Of a DNA stretch of 15,302 bases, positions 8,846 to 15,302 are shown piece after piece (within the stretch, counting starts at the first letter, position 1; each line of letters opens with the position of its first letter). The stretch is from positions 1 to 15,302 of the forward strand of contig JAIRSQ010000001.1 of the NCBI GenBank assembly GCA_031255395.1, given 5' to 3'. The position numbers were made by a program, and so were the translations under genes. The notes under the pieces were generated by a model. It ran no database searches, had not been told where the DNA came from, and was given only the letters and a program-made list of their open reading frames with translations. This DNA is from Spirochaetaceae bacterium (lineage in GTDB: Bacteria > Spirochaetota > Spirochaetia > Treponematales > Breznakiellaceae).

Positions 8846-8928
8846 GGTTGCCGCTCCAGCGGCGGTTATGCGGAGCGGAGTCCGGCAACCGTCGCAAAAG
8901 GCGGGCGGGAGCAATATTGCCTGCCCGC
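8846..8928. terminator. Hairpins between convergent gyrB and the EIIA gene
   Basis: GGTTG (8846-8850) and CCGCTCC (8851-8857) pair with GGAGCGG (8872-8878) and CAACC (8886-8890), with a bulge. A second hairpin joins GCGGGC (8901-8906) to GCCCGC (8923-8928), with the palindrome GCAATATTGC (8911-8920) inside. Placed between two genes that converge, they probably end transcription from both sides, although neither has a clear T tract. Confidence 0.5.
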
Positions 8929-8944
8929 GCTCCTTCGCGGGCGA

Positions 8945-9391
8945 TTATTCTGAAAGGATACGAATCACTTCTTCAGGGCTGTCGGCTTTTAGCAACAGGG
9001 CGCGTTTCTCGGCACTTTTGAACAGCAGGCTGATTTCCGCAAGGAATTGCAGATGTGGCCCTGTTTTCTCGAGCGGTGAAAGCGTCATTATAAAGATGCG
9101 GCAAGGCTCGCCGTCAAGGGCTTCGAATTCGACCGGACCATCGGAGATACCGATGCAAGCTACAAGATCGTTCACCGCGCCGGTCTTGCCGTGCGGTATG
9201 GCCACGCCGTGCTTCATTCCTGTCGACATCTTGTTTTCGCGTTCCCAAACCGCCGACAATGCCGCCGCCTTGTCGTTCAGTTTCCCGGCTGCCGCGAAAA
9301 TTTCCACCAATTCATTGATAACGGCCCGCTTGTCGCTGCCTTTCAAATGAATATTTATCGTATCGCGCGTTAAAATGCTACTAAGGCTCAT
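8945..9391 (-). CDS. PTS EIIA domain protein, fructose/nitrogen (PtsN-like) type
   Basis: A stand-alone PTS EIIA domain of 148 residues, the usual size of PtsN (EIIA-Ntr) or a fructose EIIA. The phospho-accepting histidine is His67 in HGVAIPHGKT, the hallmark of the EIIA fructose/mannitol superfamily. Other matches are the start LTRDTINIHLKGSDKRAVINEL and the final helix SPEEVIRILSE. No EIIB or EIIC gene is near, which favours a regulatory PtsN-like role over sugar transport, but this is inferred. The start lacks a Shine-Dalgarno, and the promoter geometry suggests a leaderless mRNA. The gene converges on gyrB and has a 240-base non-coding stretch upstream. Confidence 0.9.
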   Translation of the reverse strand: MSLSSILTRDTINIHLKGSDKRAVINELVEIFAAAGKLNDKAAALSAVWERENKMSTGMKHGVAIPHGKTGAVNDLVACIGISDGPVEFEALDGEPCRIFIMTLSPLEKTGPHLQFLAEISLLFKSAEKRALLLKADSPEEVIRILSE

Positions 9392-9397
9392 GCCTAT

Positions 9398-9426
9398 AGT
9401 CTCTCATGTTCTTTGCCGCCTGTCAA
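9398..9426 (-). promoter_or_regulatory. EIIA gene promoter, apparently leaderless
   Basis: On the minus strand a perfect -35 TTGACA (9426-9421) is followed after 17 bases by GAGACT (9403-9398). This -10 is weak overall but keeps the two most conserved bases, A at position 2 and T at position 6. The ATG follows exactly six bases later (9391-9389), so the transcript would begin at the start codon, as at gyrB and the mobB-like gene. Confidence 0.45.
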
Positions 9427-9631
9427 GATGTTAATAGGCGGTTGCGGCGTTTCCGGTTTTAACGGAACGTTGCCGAAACAATCCGACTGCGGGATTGCCC
9501 TGCGCTGGATTGTTCACGCCCGCTAAGCCCGTTAGCAATGGCGAAGGGGGATTAAACCGCGCTACGGACAAGGATTAGTCCGTCCCCCGTACCGTGCCGC
9601 CGTAGCGTCGGCTGTAAGCGGGATAGCGTCT
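9427..9631. other. Non-coding spacer with hairpins
   Basis: No gene is visible upstream of the EIIA promoter. ACGGAC (9564-9569) pairs with GTCCGT (9578-9583) around eight bases; GGGGG (9546-9550) and CCCCC (9584-9588) could extend this with a bulge. GCTGTAAGC and GGGATAGC (9611-9626) recur in inverted form and swapped order at 1511-1526. The hairpins lie past the 3' end of the minus-strand ferredoxin gene and may end its transcript. Confidence 0.5.
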
Positions 9632-10501
9632 TCAACATAAATCCGGCAGAAGTTCCTCAACCTTTATTCCGGGATGGCGGTAGCGTTTGGTACCGCTCCT
9701 GAGCCGTAAAAAGCTGATGCTTTGCCTAGGGCACCAGTTGAGGCAGGCTTGGCACTGTTCGCAGCCTTCGGAAAAAACGGGTTTCCCCTTTTCCATGATA
9801 ATTGCCCTGCCGGGGCAGAGCCTCGCGCAGAGCCCGCAGCCGTTGCATTCGACCCCAAGCCTAAAGCCTTTAACAAAAATGTTTTTTCTCAATCCCAGCC
9901 TGAACAGAGACGATACAAAAATTGAAAGGGGCCGTATTTTCCAAGGGGAATTTGTTTTTCCCGCCACTATTGCCTTGGCCGCTTTTTCGGTAGCCCGTTC
10001 TTGCAGGAGCAGTCTTTTTTCTTTCGCCGTTTCTCCGGGAGGGCCGAAAATAGGGATATAGTTTTCCACGCTGGGAATTCGTCCCGAAAAAGACAGGGAC
10101 AAATTTTTCAGTTTAAGGAGCCGGCGCAGTTCCGCCAGAGTCCCCCCGGGATCGCTGCCATAGGTAACCAGGGCGGCGATGTAGGGAGAGCGTATTTCGG
10201 AGCGGATAATAAAACGGCGCGCTATAAGCGGCATCTGGTAGGCGTAGGAGGGAAACATAAAAATGACCCTGTCCGCTTCGATAGGGACGGGGGGTTGCCG
10301 CATAAGGGCACTGATATTGAACAACTCCGCCGGAATCGGTTTGGTGGCGGCAGGATCCGAATTTTCTTCAAAGCCGGCCATGATTTTGGCATTATTTAGA
10401 TACCATGCGATTTTTTTGGCCGACCAAAGGGTGTTTCCGGTGCCGGAAAAATAATAGATTTTTAAACATGGTAGTTCCGGTTGTTTTTGAAGTCGCTCCA
10501 T
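9632..10501 (-). CDS. EFR1-type flavodoxin/ferredoxin fusion protein
   Basis: A cytoplasmic redox protein of about 289 residues. The N-terminal half is flavodoxin-like: KIYYFSGTGNTLWSA carries the FMN phosphate loop (about 18-24), and RVIFMFPSYAYQMPLIARRF matches the second conserved block. The C-terminal part has two 4Fe-4S clusters of ferredoxin type: CNGCGLCARLCP and CEQCQACLNWCP. This order is that of EFR1-family ferrodoxins, common in anaerobes, whose partners are mostly unknown. The frame extends upstream to a TTG at 10564, giving 310 residues, but the added 21 residues coincide with a strong hairpin and do not look like the family, so I prefer the ATG at 10501. The Shine-Dalgarno is weak for both. 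It is transcribed away from the mobB-like/moeA pair; a link to molybdoenzymes is possible but not shown. Confidence 0.85.
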   Translation of the reverse strand: MERLQKQPELPCLKIYYFSGTGNTLWSAKKIAWYLNNAKIMAGFEENSDPAATKPIPAELFNISALMRQPPVPIEADRVIFMFPSYAYQMPLIARRFIIRSEIRSPYIAALVTYGSDPGGTLAELRRLLKLKNLSLSFSGRIPSVENYIPIFGPPGETAKEKRLLLQERATEKAAKAIVAGKTNSPWKIRPLSIFVSSLFRLGLRKNIFVKGFRLGVECNGCGLCARLCPGRAIIMEKGKPVFSEGCEQCQACLNWCPRQSISFLRLRSGTKRYRHPGIKVEELLPDLC

Positions 10502-10526
10502 TGAATTTATGTGCCAAACCTTTGGA

Positions 10527-10561
10527 AAACCGTTCAAAAAACTGAGGTTTTGGAACGGTTT
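10527..10561 (-). promoter_or_regulatory. Extended hairpin in the leader of the EFR1-type gene
   Basis: AAACCGTTC pairs with GAACGGTTT (10527-10535, 10553-10561), and inside it AAAAC (10538-10542) pairs with GTTTT (10547-10551) around a TGAG loop. This makes a two-part stem 26 to 60 bases before the chosen ATG. The sequence could be an operator with dyad symmetry, an mRNA leader structure or an attenuator. TATATT at 10569-10564 (minus strand) is a possible -10 next to it. Confidence 0.45.
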
Positions 10562-10564
10562 CAA

Positions 10565-10765
10565 ATATATCGAATGATAATGTATTACAAGGGGAGCGGA
10601 AAGAGGGAAAAAGCATAAAGGAATCAGACCTCCGAAGATTAAATCAAACCGAATGCCAAAATCCGCCGTTTACGCAATCCGCCTTTTTCGGACTAAACGC
10701 TAAAGCGGAGTTTAAGCCGGCGCGAGCGGCTTGAGGTTTGAGAGCGATAATTGTAAAATTTGACT
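10565..10765. other. Divergent intergenic region with mobB-like gene promoter
   Basis: No gene is seen between the two diverging genes. Near the right end TTGAGG (10731-10736) is followed after 17 bases by TAAAAT (10754-10759, five of six -10 matches), and the ATG comes exactly six bases later at 10766. The mRNA would therefore be leaderless, and a TTG at 10760 would lie upstream of the transcription start. An imperfect stem around CGCTAAAGCG (10698-10707) and two copies of AATCCGCC lie upstream. Confidence 0.5.
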
Positions 10766-11335
10766 ATGGAAAGATGCGGGCGGCTGGTGCTGATAGGGTC
10801 GACCGGGCGCAATTCCGGTAAAACCTATCTCGCGGCGGAACTGATAAGGCGGTTCGGTCGGACGCCGGTCATAGCGCTCAAGATTACCGGCTTCGAGCGG
10901 GGCGGCGGGCCTTGTCCGAGGGGCGGCGACGGGTGCGGGGCTTGCAACATTGACGGCGAATTCTGCCTTGCGGAGGAATTGTCAGAGGACGGGAACAAGG
11001 ATACCGCAATGCTGCTTGCTGCGGGAGCCAGACGGGTGTTTTGGCTACGCTGTCTGAGGTCGTCGCTGGCTAAGGGCTTCGCCGCGTTCTTGGAGCAGGC
11101 GGGCGGGGACCATGTTATCGTTTGCGAGTCGAACAGCCTGCGGGAAGCGGTTGAGCCCGCGTTTTTTATTATGATTCGCGATTCGGACGGCGGAAACCCA
11201 AAACCGTCGGCCAAAAGAGTCGCCGCAAAATCGGATTTCACGCTTTTAAGCCCGTTTTCAGACGAAAATATCGAGGAATTGCTGGACACCTTGTATAAAA
11301 AAGGCGTTGGCTTTGAAAAAAATCATATAACGTGA
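10766..11335 (+). CDS. MobB-like P-loop protein with a four-cysteine cluster
   Basis: A 190-residue protein with a P-loop near the N-terminus, GSTGRNSGKT (11-20), and an overall start like MobB, the GTP-binding helper of molybdopterin dinucleotide formation. A cysteine cluster follows at Cys50, Cys57, Cys60 and Cys67 (C-X6-C-X2-C-X6-C), which could bind zinc or an Fe-S cluster; classical MobB lacks it. Later blocks are GNKDTAMLLAAGARRVFWLR and VIVCESNSL, the latter in the place of a Walker B-like strand. The neighbour moeA, 50 bases downstream, supports a molybdenum cofactor role, but the exact step is unknown. I chose ATG 10766 over the TTG at 10760 because the TTG would precede the predicted transcription start. 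The C-terminus is short and polar. Confidence 0.65.
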   Translation: MERCGRLVLIGSTGRNSGKTYLAAELIRRFGRTPVIALKITGFERGGGPCPRGGDGCGACNIDGEFCLAEELSEDGNKDTAMLLAAGARRVFWLRCLRSSLAKGFAAFLEQAGGDHVIVCESNSLREAVEPAFFIMIRDSDGGNPKPSAKRVAAKSDFTLLSPFSDENIEELLDTLYKKGVGFEKNHIT

Positions 11336-11385
11336 CGCAAAACGGGGCAAAACAGGGCGATACCAAAGTAAAAATGGAGTGATTT

Positions 11386-12597
11386 ATGGGACAACAGGAA
11401 AAAATTCCGGCGGAAGAGGCGTTAAACCTCGTATTGGGCAAGGTTAAACCTAAGGACGCAGACCTGAAAATCGAAATCAAAGACGCGCTGGGCAGGGTCT
11501 GCGCCGAAAAGATATTTGCGCCGATAGACAATCCGCCGTTTGACCGCTCGCCGCTCGACGGATACGCGATGCAGAGCGCGGATACAGCCGGAGCGTCAGC
11601 GGAAAATCCGGCACAGTTGCGTGTAGCGGGAACCGTCTACGCCGGGGACGTTTTCGCCGGAAAACTGGGGAAGGGCGAGGCCGTCCGCATCATGACGGGA
11701 GCGATGTTCCCGCCGGACTGCGACTGCATGGTGATGCAGGAAAACGCGAGCATAGCGGACGGCGGCAAAATCGTCAGCGTCTCCGCTCCTGTGGCCGCTT
11801 ACGAAAACTATATCCGCGCGGGCGAGGACATACGGAAGGGGCAGCTTCTGATAGAAGCGGGAGAGCGGCTGGACTTTGCGCGTCTTACGATTCTGGCAGC
11901 GATGGGGATGGACGCGGTTCCCGTCAAAGCGCTGCCGGTAACAGGGCTTCTCTGCACGGGCGATGAGCTTGCCGCGGCGGGGAAGCCGCTTCCGACGGGC
12001 AAGATATACAACAGCAACGAGACGCTGATAGGGTCCCGTCTGCGGGAACTCGGTTTTTCGCCTAAGACGCTTCCGGCGAGCGGTGACGACGCGGGCGCGG
12101 TTGCCGCCAAAATAGATTCGGTTATAGACGAACTGGACGCTCTTATCACGACCGGCGCTGTTAGTGTCGGCGAAAAGGACATTTTTCACGAAGTCTTTAA
12201 CATTTTAGGGGCGGAAAAGTTATTTTGGCGGCTCAATTCCAAGCCTGGCGGCGCGATACTGACCGGCATCTACCGGGGAAGACCGCTGATGTGCCTTTCA
12301 GGCAACCCGTTTGCGGCTCTTACCGGCTTCGAGCTTATCGTAAAGCCTGTTTTAGGGAAGATAGCGTCCCGAGCCGACCTCGCCATAAACAAGCGGCGGG
12401 TAAAACTTCGTGAAAATCTGCCCGCAAAACCTGTAAGACGCTTTATCAGGGCGCGGGTCGAAAACGGCGAAGCGGCTTTTCCCGCGGAGCATCTGTCGGG
12501 ACAGATTTTTTCGATAGCCGGCTGTAACAGCCTGCTCGACATTCCGGCGGGGGCAGCGCTTGAGGCGGGCGACGAGACGGAGGCGTTGCTGTTTTAA
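11386..12597 (+). CDS. moeA: Molybdopterin molybdenumtransferase MoeA
   Basis: Inserts molybdate into adenylylated molybdopterin to complete the molybdenum cofactor. The 403 residues follow the MoeA plan: PPFDRSPLDGYA (50-61) in domain 1, RIMTGA (101-106), TGDEL and KIYNSN leading into the MoaB-like domain 3, the active-site loop TTGAVSVGEKD (255-265), KPGG and the domain 4 beta barrel at the end. Two changes from the common pattern are seen: Ala258 for the second Gly of [ST]GGVS, and LSGNP (304-308) for LPGNP. Most other landmarks are kept, so it is probably active. The ATG is preceded by GGAG about seven bases upstream. It follows the mobB-like gene in the same direction, probably in one operon, and the radical SAM gene follows closely. 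Confidence 0.93.
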   Translation: MGQQEKIPAEEALNLVLGKVKPKDADLKIEIKDALGRVCAEKIFAPIDNPPFDRSPLDGYAMQSADTAGASAENPAQLRVAGTVYAGDVFAGKLGKGEAVRIMTGAMFPPDCDCMVMQENASIADGGKIVSVSAPVAAYENYIRAGEDIRKGQLLIEAGERLDFARLTILAAMGMDAVPVKALPVTGLLCTGDELAAAGKPLPTGKIYNSNETLIGSRLRELGFSPKTLPASGDDAGAVAAKIDSVIDELDALITTGAVSVGEKDIFHEVFNILGAEKLFWRLNSKPGGAILTGIYRGRPLMCLSGNPFAALTGFELIVKPVLGKIASRADLAINKRRVKLRENLPAKPVRRFIRARVENGEAAFPAEHLSGQIFSIAGCNSLLDIPAGAALEAGDETEALLF

Positions 12598-12615
12598 CGA
12601 ACCGTTGCGGCTATA

Positions 12616-13526
12616 ATGGCCGCCCCCTCTGCCCGCGTCGTTGCGGCGGCGCACATGGAAACGGGGGCGGAGCGTACTGCGGTGAAAGCCAGTTGCGGCT
12701 CGCCTCCGCCTCGATACACAGGGGCGAGGAGCCTCCGGTTACGGGAAGCGGCGGCTCAGGCGTAATATTCGTGTCCGGTTGCAACCTGCGTTGCGCCTTC
12801 TGTCAGAACGCGCAGATTTCACAAGGCGGGATGGGACGCTCCGTCGACACGGCGGAGTTTTCGGCGATTTGTCTCGCGTTGCAGGAACGCGGAGCGGAAA
12901 ATATCAACATAGTAACGGGGTCTCACGTTGTTTCCGCCATAGCGGAGGGTATTCGCCGCGCCCGTCGCGATTCGCTTGCCATTCCCTGTCTTTGGAATTC
13001 GTCCGCCTACGAAACGGTCGAAACGCTTGAACTTTTGGACGGCGTTGCCGATATGTTCCTTCCCGATCTAAAGACTTTGGACATAGACATAGCCGCCAAT
13101 TTTTTCAACGCCCCCGACTATCCGTTTTACGCCGAAAAAGCGATTTTAAAAATGATGGAAATGGCGCGGGACAAGAACAAGGTCATCATCCGCCATCTTG
13201 TGTTGCCGGGACTGCTCCAATCCACAAAAGAAGTTTTGCGCTGGTTTGCCGGCAACGCCAGCGGCAGGGCGAGCCTTTCACTGATGACGCAGTATACGCC
13301 TGTCCTATCGCGCTCCGTCAATCGCGGCAAAAACGCGCCGGACAGGTTTTTGAACAAACTGGAATATATGACGGCGCTTGCGTGGCTCGATGAATTCGGC
13401 ATCGAAGACGGTTTTTATCAGGAACTGGAAACCGGCGATGAATGGCTTCCTGACTTTAGCCGTCCTAATCCGTTTTCTAGCGGGCTGTCCGTTCCCGTAT
13501 GGCACTGGAAGCGCGGTTTTATGTGA
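12616..13526 (+). CDS. PflX-type radical SAM protein, probably frameshifted near its 5' end
   Basis: The main frame holds the radical SAM cluster C-X3-C-X2-C (Cys30, Cys34, Cys37 counted from the TTG at 12693) within FVSGCNLRCAFCQNAQISQG. Before it comes HRGEEPPVTGSGGSG, and later PCLWNSSAYE, MFLPDLKTLD, IIRHLVLPG and LMTQYTP. These are the signatures of PflX/COG1313, a pyruvate formate-lyase activase relative of unknown substrate. The family's N-terminal CPR.C...........YC motif is also encoded (CPRRCGG from 12630, YC at 12675-12680), but that frame has no ATG, GTG or TTG upstream. An ATG at 12616 lies one base out of phase; adding one C to the run of five at 12623-12627 would join them and give about 303 residues, the family size. 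Either the gene is frameshifted, or translation starts late at TTG 12693 (277 residues) without the motif. It follows moeA by 18 bases. Confidence 0.75.
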
Positions 13527-13544
13527 TTTGCAAGCTAGCCGCGA

Positions 13545-13573
13545 TTGACTAAACCGGTTGTTTTGAATAAGGT
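13545..13573 (+). promoter_or_regulatory. rmuC promoter
   Basis: TTGACT (13545-13550, five of six) and TAAGGT (13568-13573, four of six) are 17 bases apart. The predicted start near 13580 leaves a short leader with AGGA at 13585-13588, seven to eight bases before the ATG at 13595. The gene can thus be transcribed separately from moeA and the radical SAM gene. Confidence 0.55.
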
Positions 13574-13594
13574 AAACGAGTTACAGGAAATTTT

Positions 13595-15160
13595 ATGCGC
13601 GTGGAATTAATCATCGAACTGGCCATGCTGGTTATCGTTATCATTCAATTTATAACGCTGACAGCGATGCTTTCAAAAACAGGACAGGAACGGTCGTCCG
13701 ATATTTTACAGCGACTGGCAGAATACGCCCAGCGCCTTGAAAAGAATGAAACCGCCTTGCGGGATGAATTCGGCAAGAACCGGCAGGAAACAAACAGGGC
13801 GGCAAAAGACTCGCGCGAAGAATTGTCGTCATCCCTAAAATCCGTTTCCGGACAACTTGCCTCGATAATTACCAATTTTACAGGTTTGGTCGATAATAAA
13901 ATCAAGGCAATCCTTGATTCGCTTGAGACATCCTCAAAAACAAACCGCGAGGAATTGAATAAATCCATATCTGTTTTTGAGGAAAAAGTAACGCGCAGCA
14001 TAACAGGCTTTTCGGAAGTGTTGAACAAGGAATTAAAGTCTGTTCAGGACAGGGTAAATTCTTCAACAAGAGAGAGCAGGGAAGAACTCGCCGCATCGCT
14101 CAAATCGTTTGAAGAAAAGTCATCGGCAAGAATCGAGGCGCTGACTAAGGACACGAAAGACGGTCTTGAAAAAAATCGGGACGCCGTTGAAAAGAAACTT
14201 GCCGACATTCAGCAAAGCAACGAAAAGAAGCTGGACGAGATGCGTCAAACTGTCGATGAAAAGTTACAGAAAACGCTCGAAACGCGCCTTACAACCTCGT
14301 TTAAGACGGTAAGCGAACATCTTGAACAGGTTCAAAAAGGACTTGGCGAAATGAAAAATCTTGCTTCGAATGTCGGCGACTTAAAGAAGGTTATGTCCGG
14401 TTCAAGCTCGAAGATTAAAGGCGTTTTGGGCGAATACCAGCTTGCCGCAATCCTTGAACAGACGCTTGCGTCCGGCCAGTACGCGAAGAATGTAAAAACA
14501 AAAGCCGGAAGCGATAGAAATGTTGAGTTTGCAATAAAGATTCCAAACAAAGACGATACCAATAAAACTGTCTGGTTGCCAATCGATTCTAAACTGCCGA
14601 CCAGCGGTTATGAGACGCTTGTCGACGCGTATAACAGCGGCGATAAAAAGGCAATCGAAGACGCGCAAAAAGCGTTTGCCAGAACGGTAAAAACTTTTGC
14701 CAAAGATATTAGGGACAAATACATCGATCCGCCGAATACCACTGATTTTGCAATCATGTTTTTGCCGTTTGAAAGCGAATATGCGGAAGCAGTGCGCGAC
14801 GCCGATCTTTTCGAAAGCATTCAGCGCGATTACAAGATAAACATCACAGGGCCGTCGACAATATCCGCGTTTTTGAACGCGCTTCAAGTGGGTTTTAGGA
14901 GTCTGGCCGTAGAAAAACAAACGGGCAAGATATGGAATATATTGGGCGAGGTTAAAAAGGAATTCGGGAATTTTGAAGTTGTTTTGACAAAGGTAAAAGA
15001 CCAAATCGACAAGGCAGGAGCTACCCTTGAAAAAGACGTGGGCGTAAGAACGAGGGCCATCAATAGAACGTTAAAAAAAGTTGAGACATTGCCGTCCGAT
15101 GACAACGCCGGACAAAAATTGCTCATTGATGATTATACTGACGCGGAGGAACCAAGTTGA
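13595..15160 (+). CDS. rmuC: DNA recombination protein RmuC
   Basis: A 521-residue RmuC-family protein. E. coli RmuC limits inversions at short inverted repeats and has a nuclease-like fold; its biochemistry is still poorly defined. An N-terminal membrane anchor (about 5-25, LIIELAMLVIVIIQFITLTA) is followed by a long coiled coil rich in Lys, Glu and Ser up to about residue 260, with repeated SREEL/LKS units. The conserved domain follows: GVLGEYQLAAILEQTL, VWLPIDSKLP, DPPNTTDFAIMFLPFESEYA, then GPSTISAFLNALQVGFRSLAVEKQ. These are the standard RmuC blocks. The ATG is supported by AGGA and an upstream promoter. It is in the same direction as moeA but probably has its own transcript. Confidence 0.94.
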   Translation: MRVELIIELAMLVIVIIQFITLTAMLSKTGQERSSDILQRLAEYAQRLEKNETALRDEFGKNRQETNRAAKDSREELSSSLKSVSGQLASIITNFTGLVDNKIKAILDSLETSSKTNREELNKSISVFEEKVTRSITGFSEVLNKELKSVQDRVNSSTRESREELAASLKSFEEKSSARIEALTKDTKDGLEKNRDAVEKKLADIQQSNEKKLDEMRQTVDEKLQKTLETRLTTSFKTVSEHLEQVQKGLGEMKNLASNVGDLKKVMSGSSSKIKGVLGEYQLAAILEQTLASGQYAKNVKTKAGSDRNVEFAIKIPNKDDTNKTVWLPIDSKLPTSGYETLVDAYNSGDKKAIEDAQKAFARTVKTFAKDIRDKYIDPPNTTDFAIMFLPFESEYAEAVRDADLFESIQRDYKINITGPSTISAFLNALQVGFRSLAVEKQTGKIWNILGEVKKEFGNFEVVLTKVKDQIDKAGATLEKDVGVRTRAINRTLKKVETLPSDDNAGQKLLIDDYTDAEEPS

Positions 15161-15209
15161 GCGTCACCGTCACGAATGAAAAACGGCGTCGCGTCTTAAA
15201 GGGTTTTTT

Positions 15210-15302
15210 ATGCGGTTTAAGGGTTACGCCCTGTCAACAATATTTTTTTGTGCCGTTTGTTTTTACTCTTTTGGCAGTGATGTTGCCGTTGAGGAGGCTG
15301 AA
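15210..15302 (+). CDS. Start of an exported protein, cut off by the window end
   Basis: An ATG at 15210 with AAGGG six bases upstream opens 31 codons that run off the window. The product begins MRFKGYALSTIFFCAVCFYS and continues FGSDVAVEEAE. A basic start, a hydrophobic core and FGS at about 21-23 make a typical Sec signal peptide, with cleavage probably after the Gly-Ser region. There is no lipobox cysteine in the usual place. The mature protein starts acidic; its function cannot be guessed. It lies 49 bases after rmuC. Confidence 0.6.
   Translation, partial: MRFKGYALSTIFFCAVCFYSFGSDVAVEEAE

Noticed and set aside
11336..11385. Moco riboswitch before moeA
   Set aside because: The gap of 50 bases is too short for the known element, and no matching stems are seen.
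12616..12762. Stand-alone small protein from ATG 12616
   Set aside because: The uncorrected frame gives an Ala/Arg-rich peptide of about 48 residues that overlaps the radical SAM gene; it is better explained as a frameshifted start of that gene.

Overview
The window looks like chromosomal DNA of a Gram-negative bacterium with roughly balanced, slightly GC-rich base composition. Evidence for an outer membrane is indirect: a TonB C-terminal domain fragment and a sialic-acid-synthase-type gene. The gene set (PotABC, GyrB, an EIIA protein, a flavodoxin/ferredoxin fusion, MoeA, a PflX-type radical SAM protein, RmuC, and a RAYT-like transposase derivative without catalytic residues) recalls spirochaetes, especially host-associated Treponema. 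That placement is from memory of protein style and is only an inference.

Layout. 1-221: two tandem tRNA-Ser genes (anticodons GGA and CGA). 251-1405: a NeuB-family synthase. 1406-1567: perfect palindromes. 1568-2182 (minus): a SatP/GPR1/FUN34-type acetate transporter with its own promoter. 2183-2948: decayed DNA, where the 3' end of a cobS gene (plus strand) abuts, head on, the C-terminal domain of a tonB-like gene (minus strand); neither has a start. 2949-3446: a RAYT/IS200-like protein that has lost the HUH histidines, followed by three hairpins. 3698-6617: a tightly coupled potA-potB-potC operon without potD. 6618-6860: a repeat-rich spacer. 6861-8786: gyrB. 8945-9391 (minus): a PTS EIIA-type protein. 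9632-10501 (minus): an EFR1-type ferredoxin. 10766-12597: a MobB-like P-loop protein and moeA. About 12616-13526: a PflX-type radical SAM gene that seems to carry a one-base frameshift near its 5' end. 13595-15160: rmuC. 15210-15302: the start of an exported protein cut off by the window edge.

Functional themes are polyamine-type uptake, DNA topology and maintenance (gyrB, rmuC), molybdenum cofactor synthesis (MobB-like plus MoeA) and surface sugar synthesis. No complete mobile element, CRISPR array or phage is visible. The best leads are (1) a HUH-less RAYT next to palindromes with a motif shared with a distant spacer; (2) a shared promoter geometry at three unrelated genes that puts the transcription start on the A of the ATG, implying leaderless mRNAs; (3) an unusual SLFGK in place of PL[K/R]GK in GyrB; (4) the frameshifted PflX 5' end; (5) the cobS/tonB scar. 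I saw no convincing wholly new multi-gene system.
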